Shown here piece after piece: positions 25,301 through 37,972 of a DNA stretch of 64,000 bases. Position numbers and translations under genes: made by a program. The notes beneath the pieces were generated by a model. The model searched no databases. It was not told the origin of the DNA and saw only the letters and a program-made list of their open reading frames with translations. This DNA is from Eretmocerus hayati. Its lineage: Eukaryota > Arthropoda > Insecta > Hymenoptera > Aphelinidae. Every line of letters begins with the position of its first letter. Positions within the stretch are counted from its first letter, which is position 1. The stretch lies in NCBI GenBank assembly GCA_029851415.1, contig CM056742.1, positions 147,565,121-147,629,120 on the forward strand, read 5' to 3'.

Positions 25301-28053
25301 TCAATCTAAACACTCAAGATCTTTGGTGGAAACTAAGCGTGGTAGCACGATTCGACAATTTTTAAAAATATTGATTTTGACTTTGACGATTGATTTTGTA
25401 TTTCTTATCGTAACTTTGACGGATCAGCGTTTGATACTTCTTGTCGCCGAAGAGCAATAACTTTGATTGATAAAAGTCAGCCAATAATACTTTGGTGAGA
25501 TCGGTAGTTATACTCGGCTATCTTCCAATTACATTTCATTAGAATTTTTCAACTGCCATACTCTCGTCGAGAACTTTTCCTGTCCGCAAATTTTCGAATA
25601 CCGGTGAGGAATATAATGATCGTGGAAAGTTGTGTCAAAAGTCTCTCCTCAATTCATGGATGGTAAAAATTCTTTGGAATTGTTTTTCCGAATAGTATCT
25701 CAAGTTCATACTTATAACCGTTCCACTCGTTATCGGATCTTTCTTTTTACTGCCTGTAAGACGAAAAAATTCTAAATTTTGTGCGCGAAGATCACTGCAC
25801 ATCAACTCACTGCTCACGTGATCGAAATGACATTTATCGGAAATGATTATTTCACCATGGCAGCAACAACTTGCCGTGGTAAAATAGTGTTTTTGTTGAA
25901 CACAAATATTTATATGATGATTCGGATATAATTAACAGGATTTATTTTGGCCGACGCTAATCAAACTAGGCATTACTTAATCTTCATCAAATTCCCATTG
26001 GCATTCTGAAATCAAATCCTATTTCGGCTCTTTCCAATGTAATTATTTCATGACACAAATGTAGAAGAGATGAAATCGAAGTCTGATCTATTCATCAAGC
26101 GCCCAAATGAAGATGTAGTAGGAAGAGCTTTTGAACAATATCTAAGTTGAAACTGCTAATTCAATTTTTTTGGGTAGAGGGTTAAATGGACCTCAATCTT
26201 TTATGCTATTATTCACGAACATTAAGTACAGCATCATAAAAATTCCGAATGGATGACCTAGTATTTCCCGATCTAAATGTTTTTAGTGATACAAAATCTT
26301 ATAATGTTTTGTCTTGACATCCATAATGATGAAACTAAAAGGATCAAATTCAATGAACAAAACTCTCAAGAGGGCTTAGCGTGTTTCTTATCAATAAGTA
26401 TGTAAGGTACTATGCGTCTTCTGAATTCGCGAAAAATTGTGATGGTAACAATCAATCATAAATGAGAATGAGTGGCACAGAAAGAATGATCTGCAATAGT
26501 TTTGCGTGATGAATAATTCAAAAAATGGATCGTAGGTGAAATTTTCCAATGATTCACATGAATCATCACCATGCGTACAGAGACTTTGAAGAGGAGTAGG
26601 GAATTAGGATCTGAACAGCTTTATCTATTTTTTTTCACGAATAAAAATTCAGCCCCTAGCTAAACAATAAAAATTGTGACGTAGTTTGATACTGATATTG
26701 AAATCAGTTAGGGATCATTGAGTTACCACTTTTCCTGTGCTACTAACGTGGTCTCTCTGTATTCATAATTTCTCGTGTTTCTGATGTGCTTTGAATGCCT
26801 CAATCCTGCATCGCATGTAAAATCCGTATTACTGATATGCTGCGAATTTATTGCATAGGAATCTCTGAAAATACCATTAGCTACGGCCTAATTCAGTTTT
26901 GCATTCATAATAAAAAGATATACAGCACGTGGTCACCAGGTACTTTGATTATTCGTTCTCATTATAGACAAATCTAGATTTCTTATGACTAAAATAATTT
27001 TCTGATGATTTCCTTCGAAAACTCATTGTGTTCGGGACTATGATCCTACGATTTTCTGAATGATAAGCAGGAGATGAAGAAGAAACAGTGAATGTCGAAG
27101 TGAGAAAAATATTCAATCATTCTTATTACAATAATCGTCCAAGTGACTGGGCCAACAAGACATGATGCGGAAGATTTATGAATAATTATAAATAAATTCA
27201 GTAACGATTTTAGAGACACCTGGAACATAGAGTTAATTTTGCTATAGCAATCAATTTTGTGATCTTAAATGAATTGGTAGGGATCATTATATCAAAAATA
27301 TTGTTCGTGTTAATTGAGATAGGTATGAGGTGTGAATGAAGTGAAAACTGATGGGAGAAAGAGTTTTCTACAAATAGAAGTAATGAACTTTAAATCGTCC
27401 TCAGATATTTCGAATTGATGATTTGAAAATCTTGAAATCGATCGTGGAGGACTTATCGATTCCAAGATTTTCAACTCATCAGTTTTCTACAAAGGGATTC
27501 ATTCATGAATTTTTGTGAATGGCAAAGTGCAGTCGAAAGAAAAACAGAGGAGTTAGATAAGTTATTAGACTGAATGAAAAGATCGATTGAACAATTAATG
27601 AAGTATGTATAAACTAGTTTAAGAAATTACTCATCAATAAGAAGTTGTGTTGAATTCTGATTCATGTTATGTAAACATATTTATCAATAAATCAGAATAC
27701 TGTTTGTCCAGAATATTTAAGTATTCGTATCCCCCGGCCCTTCGACATTGCAAAAAGGTTCAAGACTGTCGACTTATTTTAAAAATTCTCGAACATGACA
27801 TTTGATTACACGCACAGCTCCTTACTGGTCGTTAACAATCCGAAAATTATGAATGGGCACTGTTCTGTCAAATTCAATTAATCTAAATCTCAATCACAAT
27901 ATGATACAAACATTTTAAGAATAAATTCCAATCGTGGCAATATACTTCATTGGCGAATAAAACTCATCACAACTTCTGCAAATCTGTAGTCTCTTTCAAT
28001 ATTATTTCACTTTTGAACTGTTTAAGTGAACATCGAGAGCAAATACATTGCCC
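22310..28053. other. Long convergent intergenic region
   Basis: This 5.7-kb region between two converging genes begins with the calpain-D 3' UTR. I find no exon chain in it. The 127-aa open frame at 23490-23873 (-) has no recognisable domain or splice context. It holds a perfect hairpin at 23611-23656 and a looser dyad near 27415-27480. Confidence 0.5.
23611..23656. repeat. Perfect 17-bp stem, 12-nt loop hairpin
   Basis: AAGCTTTCCTCTTTACA (23611-23627) is perfectly complementary to 23640-23656. The stem is short for a typical insect microRNA precursor, so I list it only as a hairpin. Confidence 0.65.
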
Positions 28054-31000
28054 TTACTTGAAAAACTTCAATAATGTCATGGTGATAGCTGCCATGAAAA
28101 TCTGAAAAATAATATTACTCATTTTCAAATGTTTCATGTTGCGTGGGATGTAAGCTAATATTTTTTTCAGCATATTAGTCGCATTGTTTCATTGGGTAAT
28201 TTGAATCGCCTTCGCATATACCCCATTGATTACAGAGAAACGAGAAGAAGATATACCTGAGAACCAAATAATTATGAATTCTTGGAATGGTGGTTAATAT
28301 TGTTCCCACTATCTGAGCAAGTATTCTCTTTTTGTTAAATCTTGAGTAATTCAAAGATCATCATGTATGCATGTTCCATGATATAAACGAGTTAGTTAGA
28401 TGTTTTTTCCACTTTTGTCCAAACATACACTCGAATATTTAGGGATTGGGGATAACGAGATACTCTGGTCTCACGATGACACAAACAATTAAACCGTAAG
28501 GAATATTCATTCATTTTACCAATGTTATTGCAGAGCCTCCTGTTATTATTTGATACATCTTGCCCAAATGACGAAGCTCCCTTTTTATGAAATGGATACA
28601 TCCTGATTTTGCTATTTTGTCCAACTCTGACAATTCCGAGCATGTTGAATACCTGCAAAAAATTAAATCCTCGGTATAAGACGAATTATTTACTAACTCT
28701 GGCATCAACAAAAATTGATTTACAGGATTTGAACAGTCAAGGAAATCTCTATGAAATTAGTGAAATCTATCATTCGAAACGAGTCGTTTTTATGAACGAG
28801 TATGCATGCACAAGAATCCTTACTTCTCCGGATAGTTTTGCAGTACATAGAACATTTTTCATCGTCTGACCACGAAAACAGCGTTTATCCATCAGCGTAG
28901 ACCGACGGAGATGAAATATTTTAATTTAAATAGAGAAATTGAGGGCCAAGTCGAAAAATCTTAGATTATAGAATTCGAGGTGATAAGACAAGTACAGATA
29001 ATCGAAAGAGTTTAAAGAATAAATGATGTTTTGATACCCTCTTCACTTGACTTCATTTGCAGTAGTCGTAATCCTGATCACAAAGCTTCTTGAACATTTT
29101 AACGAGATTTGACCATTAATTCGTCATATCCATTGAACAATTATGCGGAAAATACTGATATTAAAACATGTACATAATTTTCACTACAAGACCCAAAAAT
29201 GCGTCTTGTTGAAGCGATTTTACTGATCCAAAGATCACTCCAATAATTTTCGAGCACAACTAATTGACGCACATAGGATTAAATTAGGGAATCAAATATA
29301 CCATTCGAGCAAAAGATAAAGAAATGGATTTAGCATCAAATTAAACCAGGGGTTACCGTGTTATATCTGCATGACAGGTCTGGGACTTTTGAATATGCAG
29401 ATGTCCGCGGATATTTTGAATTACGCTGGATTCCAGATACTTGATCTTTATATACAATTTTTTTACCATTATGCGGGTATATTCGGATACTATTCAGATA
29501 ATTTGCGGGTAGTTCCAGCCCTTTACATATCCGTTTGGGGTTTGAACAACCCTCAAAAAAACTGAATTTTGGGGTCTCTGCATGCCAAACTCTCTAAAAC
29601 TGTTGGAGTGAAATTTTGACTCAAAGCTTGGAGTGATTCTCTGAGCGACCGAGAATGACTCATATGAAGTGAAAATTTGACTGCTACGGAGTGAAACCAC
29701 AGAAATATTACTTTCGCTCCAAGCTTGAATCAATTTTCACTCCAAGATGAGTGAAAATTGACTCCTCACATTGAGCGTAATAAATTTTTATAGATTAGGG
29801 TATAACCCCAGAATGATTTGTGGGACTACTTATAAAGAAAGTGGAAAACTTTTCAATTGTTGAGTGATGCTGCTCTATTCCGAGTTTCCCTTCGAAACAC
29901 CTCTCGGGTATATTTAAAAACTTATATCGACCGTTCTCAACCGTACATAGGCTTTCTTAACTGTAACATAACCAAGTCACATTTGGTCTAATGGACTAAT
30001 GGTCAAGACACTTGCCTGGCAATCAAGAGGGTAAGGGTTCAAATTCCCACCAATTCGAACACCTTTCCCAAATGTCTCATATACATTTTTCGTTAAATAT
30101 TGATAATTAGAATTATCAGGAAATCAATTGCAATATGTGTGCACGCCGTGAATTAATTTTTTTATTGCTATTCCTAGAATGTTAAAAAGTTTGGTTTTGA
30201 ACTATTTGACTCGATCCTAAGAGTGATAATTGACTCAAGTTTGAGTGAAATTTGACTCCAGCTTGGAGTGATGAATCACTCTAGCTCGGTGCGCACGAAA
30301 CTGACTCATAGCTTTGAGTCAAATTTCACTCCAACGGGTTTAGAGAGAACGCTATACTTTCCTTGGAAAATGAAGATAGAAACTGATTTCTTTGATCATC
30401 AAAAATCCACTATTTTGTACCAAAAATTTACAAAAAAATAGTCAAATATTATCTGACTGAATTTAGACGTTAGGATTAATTAAAGTGCGGCTATTGAGAT
30501 AGTCTGTAACTTACGTGTGCAAGTCCGAATCTATTGACTTTAATCCACGAGAACAACAGGAACTTGGGATCGAACATGTGTATGTACCCAGAAATGGTAA
30601 AGCTTTCATTCCGTAAGGTTCTTCTTCCAAATCTCCTCGATGACACCATTCCAGAAAGTGATTTACTCCGCAACATTTGAACTTGAATGGAAGAATGCAT
30701 GGTAATAGTTTGATAAAAAACAAAAAGTTAGCTGTGACGTATCAATTTTAGATTAGAGTAAAATTTTTGAAATAAACAGCGTAAAGTATCGGGATTTCTT
30801 GTTTTCTCGGAACTGTATGGCGAAACGTCATCAGCACCATCAGCTTAGCTGCAACTAAACTAATCTAGCCAGAATCCTTTTGATCTAAAAGTGAAGATGC
30901 AAGTGAAGATTTGCATTCCAATAATAATCAAAGAGAAACGCAAATGTGGAAATGAATCACTATGAAATGAACATCGGTATCTAAAGAAAGAAAAAAAAAC

Positions 31001-32525
31001 TGAACTCTACAACTCTGATTGTGAGTATACCGTGACACAATTGGAGTTAAAGTTCCTACCATGTTGTGGAGGTGATCCCAACCATCTCTTCTATAATCTT
31101 CAACGTTAAAAGAGATTGAGGATAGCAATTGTGATTCAATATTTGCCTCGCTGTGTATTTGAACTGAGTTTTGAAAGAACAGCACTAGGATCATCAAAAG
31201 TCCTGATACAAATGTGAACACTGCGTGCTACAAATGACAAAGATATTTCAGTAATCGGCTTTTTAAGCTAATTATTCGGCGCATGCTTTACAATCAGAAG
31301 AGTATACTTACATATTTGATAGCTCTTGATAATCTCCAAAGGTTGTACACGCCACTAAGTGTTATAACCCAGAAAAAGAAGGAAATCGCGTAGAAAGATA
31401 CAACAAGAAATGCAAAGACTTTGGTACCCAGCACCAATAGAAAAGTATTTCTGTAGAATGTGAAAGCTAATGCACTGCCTAGGTACAGGAAACTCAAAAC
31501 CTTGAAGTAAATTTTATCACCCATAATCAGAAAATCTAACATGTTAGAACATACACACATCTCACCAAGGATTCGTAAGAGTGATACCGTATCATGTGAG
31601 TTGCTTACCAGTATAACAATATTTAGAAAAAGACAAATCCATCGGAGATTATCGAAACAAATAGCTGCTCGACTCAAAAGGATCTTCTGTTTCTGACATT
31701 TTGCACAACTTTGATCCTCGATACTAATACTGTTCTGTCTACCATTATCGGGCAAATCTGGGGTCGAAACGGTTTCTCCTCGCGTTTGCCAATCTCCACA
31801 AATTTCTTGAGCTGTTGAAGTAGTTGGATGAACCGAGTCATGGGTTTGAACAAAATCATTTCATCTTAATTCTTCGTGAATTTTCTAAATTTAAAACCGC
31901 TCGTCAACTTCTCTCAATAAGGGATAATCAAAAAATTAGCAAATGGTACCATATCGAATGGTTCTATGCTATTTGATTCATCTTGTATTGACTCCATATG
32001 TTCATCTTTGGAGAAGGCCAGTAAAAATGAGAGAACATTGGACATTGAACACGGCCGTATACATTGAAAGACCATTTACTTACTCGACGAAATAGCTGTA
32101 GACTTCGTTTTTCGGATTGGACCAGGCGAATGTCTTTGATGCGGTCTGGTCTTCGAAGGTTTTGAACACTTGAGTTGGCGACTACTGAGAGGCTTTGAGA
32201 ACACAATACACGAGCATTCGACCTTCATAGAGAGTCATTGACAGTCAAGAACATGCTGATTAGGCGTTCCACGATTTTTGATAATTTGAAAAAAGATATC
32301 TGACCTCATTCAAACCCTTTCTCGTACTATGAACTGTACTATCCAGATGCTCATCATCAACACATACTGACTCAATAGCATTTTCGAAATCCAAATCATT
32401 TCTAAAAAAATTTTGACCCCAATATAAATAAAATCGACAAAAGTTTATATTAGTATCACTTACATTTTCTTTGGTTTAGTCCTATCTGTTTCGTCCGTTA
32501 ACGTTATATTGTAATTTCTGCTCAT
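28054..32525 (-). CDS. Tetraspanin family protein, divergent, with long N-terminal tail
   Basis: Minus-strand exons in transcript order: 32525-32464, 32401-32305, 32222-32084, 31811-31609, 31500-31312, 31227-31060, 30681-30515, 28652-28520 and 28101-28054. Every border is GT/AG and phases close, giving about 401 aa. TM1 spans the fourth and fifth exons (WICLFLNIVIL joined to VLSFLYLGSALAF), TM2 contains FYAISFFFWVITLSG, and TM3 is FTFVSGLLMILVLFF. The large extracellular loop has FKCCGV, PSSCC and SGC, the CCG/PxSCC signature of tetraspanins. TM4 runs across the last junction (QIITGGSAITL joined to IFMAAITMTLLKFF). Skipping the 108-nt intron 31501-31608 is optional, since it is also open in frame; removing it restores a proper TM1. 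The roughly 140-residue cytosolic N-terminus is unusual, as tetraspanin tails are normally short. It would organise membrane microdomains; subfamily not assigned. Confidence 0.8.
29590..30352. mobile_element. Non-autonomous element with arrays of short subterminal repeats
   Basis: The ends are inverted: CTCTCTAAAACTGTTGGAGTG on the left matches the complement of the right end (CACTCCAACGGGTTTAGAGAG). Inside both ends, near-palindromic words of the type GAGTGAAAWTTGACTC recur many times in both orientations (29610-29770, 30215-30335). It lies in the 1.9-kb intron of the tetraspanin gene. No transposase; target duplication not identified. Confidence 0.7.
29979..30055 (+). repeat. tRNA-derived SINE-like sequence
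   Basis: It has an A-box-like TGGTCTAATGG and a good B box (GGGTTCAAATTCCC), but the distance and arms are irregular and no clean cloverleaf forms. It shares AAGACACTTG with the minus-strand fragment at 7550-7610, suggesting one SINE family. It sits inside the subterminal-repeat element. Confidence 0.5.
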
Positions 32526-35143
32526 TATTCCGTCAGACTCACTTTCAATCGCATCAAAGAATCAAGAATCAAATGATAACGCAAGACTCGGGTAAGTCAA
32601 ACTATTCATCTAGCCAGGTTATAAAAGTTATGGAAAATAAATATTTGTCCTGAAGTGACTGCTGATTGAATTCTACATTCAACAGCTTGAAGTTGTATGA
32701 AGAATTAATTCATCGTGCTTATAGGTTTATTCGATTTGGGTTGCTCGAAGCATTTTGAACATTTTAAACTGCCAAATTGAATCAAGCTCATTGCATATTA
32801 TTCAAAGCAAGAATGCAAATCAACTCTTCAAAGCTTCCTTCACTCGGATTTGTGAAAGATTCTCTACCAAAATCATCATCGTTGGATAGCGCTTGAAAGC
32901 CAAACCTGGAATCGCGAGAACTCAAGAAAAAATTATGTTTCAACATTCTAATTTTTCCATCCCTTTATCTTCTCAACAACCTATATACTTTTCATAAGCA
33001 ATTGCGACGCTCAAAGGAAAAGTATCATGAACAGCTTGATTTATCTTATGATATATCTCACCTTCTAGACAATGCTCATATGTTATACTATATAAAATAT
33101 ATGGGCGTTTCTCTGGAACTTTTACACCGGCTGGGATACTGCTATGGATGATGATATAAGGGAACAATCAAATCTATCGGTCCCGATCGAAGTGAAAATA
33201 TCATTATCCGAGTCTCAAAATGAGATATCTTCGGCCTCTGTATGATCAGAAGAAGTTGATTCATTCTAGCTCGTTCAAAGAGAGAAAATGTGGGGAAGAT
33301 CCTGTGGAAATACTTGGTACTCTCGGGCAGTCTTACGGATATTCTGATGATGCCGCGCAACTTTTCGGGTTGATCCAAGCTGCATTTGGTGGGTAATATA
33401 TTAAAGAAGAATGGCCCAAAAGCGCGATGGTGTGCTACCAATTCAGCCAAAACTGTATGACTTTGAAAATTGGGGATAAAAAATCAATCATGTCTCGTTC
33501 AACTCAAAGATGATTACGCCAAGCTCCTGTCGTGACTCTGAATGCAATTTTTGGAATGCATATCTAAAGTAGATGCAATTGCGGAGATTTTGCGACAAGT
33601 CTCGTGTTGGTGCGATATTTCTGTCTAGAATACGGCCGTTCTGAAGTGAAATAGAAAAAACGTGACTCATGAAAAAAATGCAGTTTTTCTCATCCCACAT
33701 TGGCGGATCGAGCTCTATGTTGATAAAACCAATTGTGACCGGATACCCTGACCTTACGAAGATGCGAAAAGCCCAAGGCGCTCGTTGAAATTGTCAATCT
33801 TGCCAAATAATTGCTTAGGAAATTCTGGAAAATCGGCGAAAAACAACTTTGAGTTCGACTTATTAACGTGATTTTGGCGATGCCACTTACTATATGAGTT
33901 CCAATAGTGGATTTGTAACTCTCAATACTACACTAATATGTGAGCAAAAGGTCCCAGGTGTGCGTTGAGCGTTTTCATTTTTCATTTTTCATCGATTTTC
34001 AGCAAAGTGCAAAAGTTTCAGAGAAACGCTCATATACTACTAACTTTCACATATGATATTATATGATATTATATTAGTATATGATATACACGACCTGACA
34101 TTGCTATTCTTCTTCACGTTATTTATTGAATTTAAACCTTTCAAACAGTTTTTCTAACTCCGGTTTTCCTTAAGGCCGGGTCAGCGTCTTGCGCAAAACG
34201 AGGTTACACTTTTCGCAATGGTTTGTCCATCAATTGAGACAGGGGCTGGTCGCAAATGACTCGGAATTCCTTTAAAAATGAACCTCTTGGTACGATCTGT
34301 GAGGACTTACGTCTCTATCTGCCTCAAAACTCGATGGAAGGTGCATCAAGGTCGTGCTCTTTGAGAATCAGGATTGGAATATCTCGCGATTCATCGATCC
34401 CTCTCCAACACTGAGAAGGAAGTATTGCCGTCTGAACAATATGACTGCATTGTTACACGGTATTGCCGTATGACGAATACTAGATTGTCACCGCACAGCA
34501 AAATGATTTTGTTATTGCAGCAATCTGGTATGAGTAACCTCAAAAAATCTTTAGCGTCAATAATGACCTTCACGGGTATCATTACGTGCAAAAACTGGAT
34601 GGCTTTTGCAGTATAATGATCGGGATGTGATTGTGATTCCATCGAGTAATAGGAGCATTCGAAATATACTAGCTACTAGGTTGGGACGATCATGCGACAT
34701 TTTGAGCAGTTTTTCCACGTTGGTGGGCGGTGAGTTTATTGTGCCCTCTAGTCCGCCATCCTCACAGAGAGAAGATTCCAAGTGATGAGGCATGAAATAA
34801 GGCTTTGAGCACAGAACAGAAGTAAAGAAAGCATTCTGCTAATATCCTTCAGCAGCTAATTTTGGAGTGATATTAGTTTCTCGATCCAGTGCCATTCTGA
34901 AAGAGTGCCATCGGAAAATGGATGAGAATATCAAGATGCGGTTTTTCTTTTTACGGGTTATAAATCTGAAACGCCGCGGTGGGGCTCGTAAGGGTAGCGG
35001 GCGGGCGATAGATCAAATATCATGGAAGAAGCATCAAATCCTACTACGAGAACCAAAGTACCACTTTTTGTGTGCATGATCGGTGCGGACATTTTGTGAT
35101 GCAGTTTTGCCTAAATTTGACTCACTCAGTTTATCCAAGAGAA
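32526..35143. other. Intergenic, no supported gene
   Basis: This stretch contains the unresolved 5' flank of the tetraspanin gene and then AT-rich sequence. Short open frames on both strands at 33142-33450 and 34374-34793 lack splice context and family motifs. They may be decayed transposon coding sequence upstream of the piggyBac-like element, but I cannot align them to a transposase. Confidence 0.45.
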
Positions 35144-35147
35144 TTAA

Positions 35148-36076
35148 CACGTTCGCTGCGACGGTGAAAACCGGCATTCCGTCCCAGAGTGCGAGAGAGT
35201 ACAAACGCGTGATTTTGCACCTATAATAGTCAAACCTTTTGATTTGTGATCAGTTTAGTATGTATATACAAGAAATTTAAGAACTTTCGCGGGTCCTACC
35301 GGTGGGACCCGCGAAAATTTCCATCGTGCAATGGGGGATGAAGTGAATGATCGAACTACCAAAATTAGTGATCCTAAGATGTGATCTGAAGCATTTCGGG
35401 AGCATTCGTTGATTTCCCGGTACCATTCGGGTAATTCGCGAGCATGGCCTGAATTGGAAGCTTTTGGCTCGTAAGAACCACGGATTGCGATTGTGATCCA
35501 CGCGAGTATTATTTCCTATCCTCGTGAATCCACGAGACACAGCTGCTTATTTGAGATACTCTTCAACTTCTCTGGATACAAAAAGTTCCTGATACGCGGA
35601 GAGATAAAATAGATTGAGAAGAGAGAAAGTGCAATTGCAATGTCAACCATTTACTCGGTTTGCCTCATGGTTATTTTGCGTCTAAATTTTTGATAACTCG
35701 GCTCTATCTCGCTCAAATTACGCGTACTTGGGCTCATTCTGTAGCTTTTGACGTAAGCTTTTGAATAAGCTAAGATACGTTGTCGAAAATCCGAAAGGAC
35801 ATGATGAATTCACAATTTACTGGCTATTTTTGTGTTATTTATTGGAATTTTTGCGAAAACTGAGTTTTTATCGAGTAACTTATACAAATCAAGCCCGATA
35901 CTGAAACTGGCGTGCACACGTGTTCTTGACATCATATATAATGAGTAAAAACCGCTACAGAAGCCATTGGACGTGTCTACGTTGTTTGGTGCACACTAGA
36001 AGCCGAACAAAAACGGGTCCCACCCGTGGGACCCGTCGCACACAAAAGAAGACGCGCGGCCGTCGCAGCGAACGTG
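35148..36076. mobile_element. piggyBac-like non-autonomous element with TTAA target duplication
   Basis: TTAA at 35144-35147 and 36077-36080 flank inverted ends CACGTTCGCTGCGACGG and CCGTCGCAGCGAACGTG, a perfect 17-bp TIR. The size is 929 bp. Each end carries its own subterminal palindrome: 35285-35316 (12-bp arms TTTCGCGGGTCC) and 36013-36036 (11-bp arms ACGGGTCCCAC). No transposase frame is present. A decayed relative lies at 42275-42831, and smaller family members at 5041-5107 and 5908-6144. Confidence 0.87.
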
Positions 36077-36638
36077 TTAAACTCATGACAGGCTTTCGGT
36101 GTTCATTTTCTCCTAAGTTCATCGTGAGATTGAAACTTTTCCATGTCCAAGAGAATCTAAAAGGTTGATTGTCACTCTACGAGGAGTATTTTCTCGCGAA
36201 AATGTACCTCAACTTATCTTCTTCGTCAGTTACATGTCATGCTGGACATTTTTCTGACTCAGTTTTCAAAATACCTGGTAGAAAAATCAAAATTCTGAAA
36301 CCTCAAGACACTTCAACTGTGACTCCGTAAGAGTCATCTTAGTGACAAACGTCATGTCTATGTAATGTTTTACCTAGCATGCTTGACTACTCCGTGGCCT
36401 GCTGCCGTGAATCCGTTTGGTGGCACATTTTCGAAAACCAAATATCGATAGTTCCCACGAACGCAGTCATATATCAACTCACTTGTAACACGCGTGAGAG
36501 AATCAAAAGATTGATTGCTAACAGATCGACGAACGATTCTGGATACGGAAAAGAGATGGGGGCGGATCTATGTGGTAATTAATCAGAACGAAGTGACTCA
36601 TATATTTCGCGTGCAAACTCTGTTTTGAGTTATTTGAA

Positions 36639-37250
36639 ATGATATATTTCCGTACTGAGCGCGGTGGCCCATTTTGGGCACTAGGACAGTTTGTCCTAGT
36701 GACTAATCATTACACGTCTAGCGTTACATTGAAATGCTATACTTTGCATAAGAGTCACAAAAACCACGCAATTACAAAAACTTCAAAACGGACGAATAAA
36801 ATTTACCATTGTTCGCTACCCCCCCCCCCCACCGGGTTCAGTATCTACACACCTTCTGTAACAGATTGTATACACCCAATTGGGGGTTTTTAACCCCCGT
36901 CGATTAAAAGGGTGGGTTTGAAATTTCGGAAAGCCAAAAATTCGGAAAGTCAAAACCTTTAGAGCCGATTAGAGATAATTATCTCTAATTGGATTGTGGA
37001 TTTTTGTGGGCACTAGCCACAATGTGCCCCAATAATCGCGAGCTTGATCATATCACCACCCACAAATATCAGCTTGCCCCTCCGATATAGCATGTAATAA
37101 CTTGGCTATTCGACTTCCAAGATTCGGACCCTCCCGGTCAAAATTCGACGAGGATCCTCGTTTTCAGCCACTTTCGATTTCGACTCATCTCGAAATCGAC
37201 ACTATGTCATAGAAACCCTTACTTGGAGGGACTCTCTTGTTTCGGTGTGA
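36639..37250. repeat. Repeat-rich stretch with several perfect hairpins
   Basis: This stretch contains CACTAGGACA...TGTCCTAGTG (about 36678-36700), a C10-type homopolymer run near 36820, and a 22-bp perfect palindrome at 36968-36989 (TTAGAGATAATTATCTCTAA at its core). The words GGGCACTAG and GTGCCC recur near both sides, so it may be a decayed inverted-repeat element, but I could not fix its ends. Confidence 0.4.
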
Positions 37251-37659
37251 CGCGAGTCGCCTCGAGCGGTGAATCTCGGCAAGATGATGGAGCTGTAGCA
37301 GACAATCCACCTCACCATGTTTATACTTCCAGCACGAGAGTACAGCAGAGATTGATAGTCAATTAATGCCAGTTGTAATTATTGTTTGTCAAATAGTAAC
37401 ACAGCCATCTGATGTGAGTTCTCTCGTCCAGAGTGATTCAAAAATAATGGACCAGAAGCCGAAATGCGTGTGTCATTCCCTGTCTTGTGCAGTGTTGCTA
37501 AACTATATGAGGGAATAATGACTTGTCTATATCCAATGAATGGGAGAGACGGTGCAACTCCAGTCAAGTCAAAATAATGAAATCGTCATGTAATCAATCC
37601 TTTTCCATGCGTTTCACGTTCGGATTTTGTAGAAAATTTTACCGACATATTTTCCTTGA

Positions 37660-37780
37660 TCTCATAAATCTCAAGGGGTAAATATTATATTTTCATCCCA
37701 AATGAAGTTATGGAGGGAAAGGCTGCCCTGATCTCATAACTTTGAATAGGTGAGATTCATATTTTCATCCCGGATCAAGG
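37660..37780. repeat. Two-copy tandem repeat of about 85 bp
   Basis: The words CTCATAA, ATATTTTCATCCC and GATCTCATAA recur at one-unit spacing (ATATTTTCATCCC at about 37688 and 37758). Copies differ at several positions. It directly abuts the TCACGACA array. Confidence 0.5.
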
Positions 37781-37789
37781 GTGTCTGCC

Positions 37790-37972
37790 CACTTTCACGA
37801 GTCCACTCTCACCACGACATTTTTCACGACAAGTTCTTTTCACGGCATGACATTTTGCGACATCCAATCTCACGACACCCATTTCCACATATAAATACTT
37901 TGCCTGATTACACGACAGACGCTTTTCACGACAATTTCAATTCCCGACAGGGGCTTCTCACGACACACAGTG
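37790..37972. repeat. Degenerate array of TTTTCACGACA-type words
   Basis: About nine copies of (T)CACGACA or one-base variants occur in the same orientation between 37812 and 37964, at irregular spacing of roughly 12-40 bp. This is far above expectation in AT-rich DNA. No coding frame or known element is associated. Confidence 0.6.

Noticed and set aside
34374..34793. Possible decayed transposase next to the piggyBac-like element
   Set aside because: I could not find the DDD-type transposase motifs in any frame, and the sequence lies outside the TTAA borders.
37790..37972. CRISPR-like reading of the TCACGACA array
   Set aside because: Repeats are only 8-11 bp with irregular spacers in a eukaryotic genome; this is not a CRISPR array.
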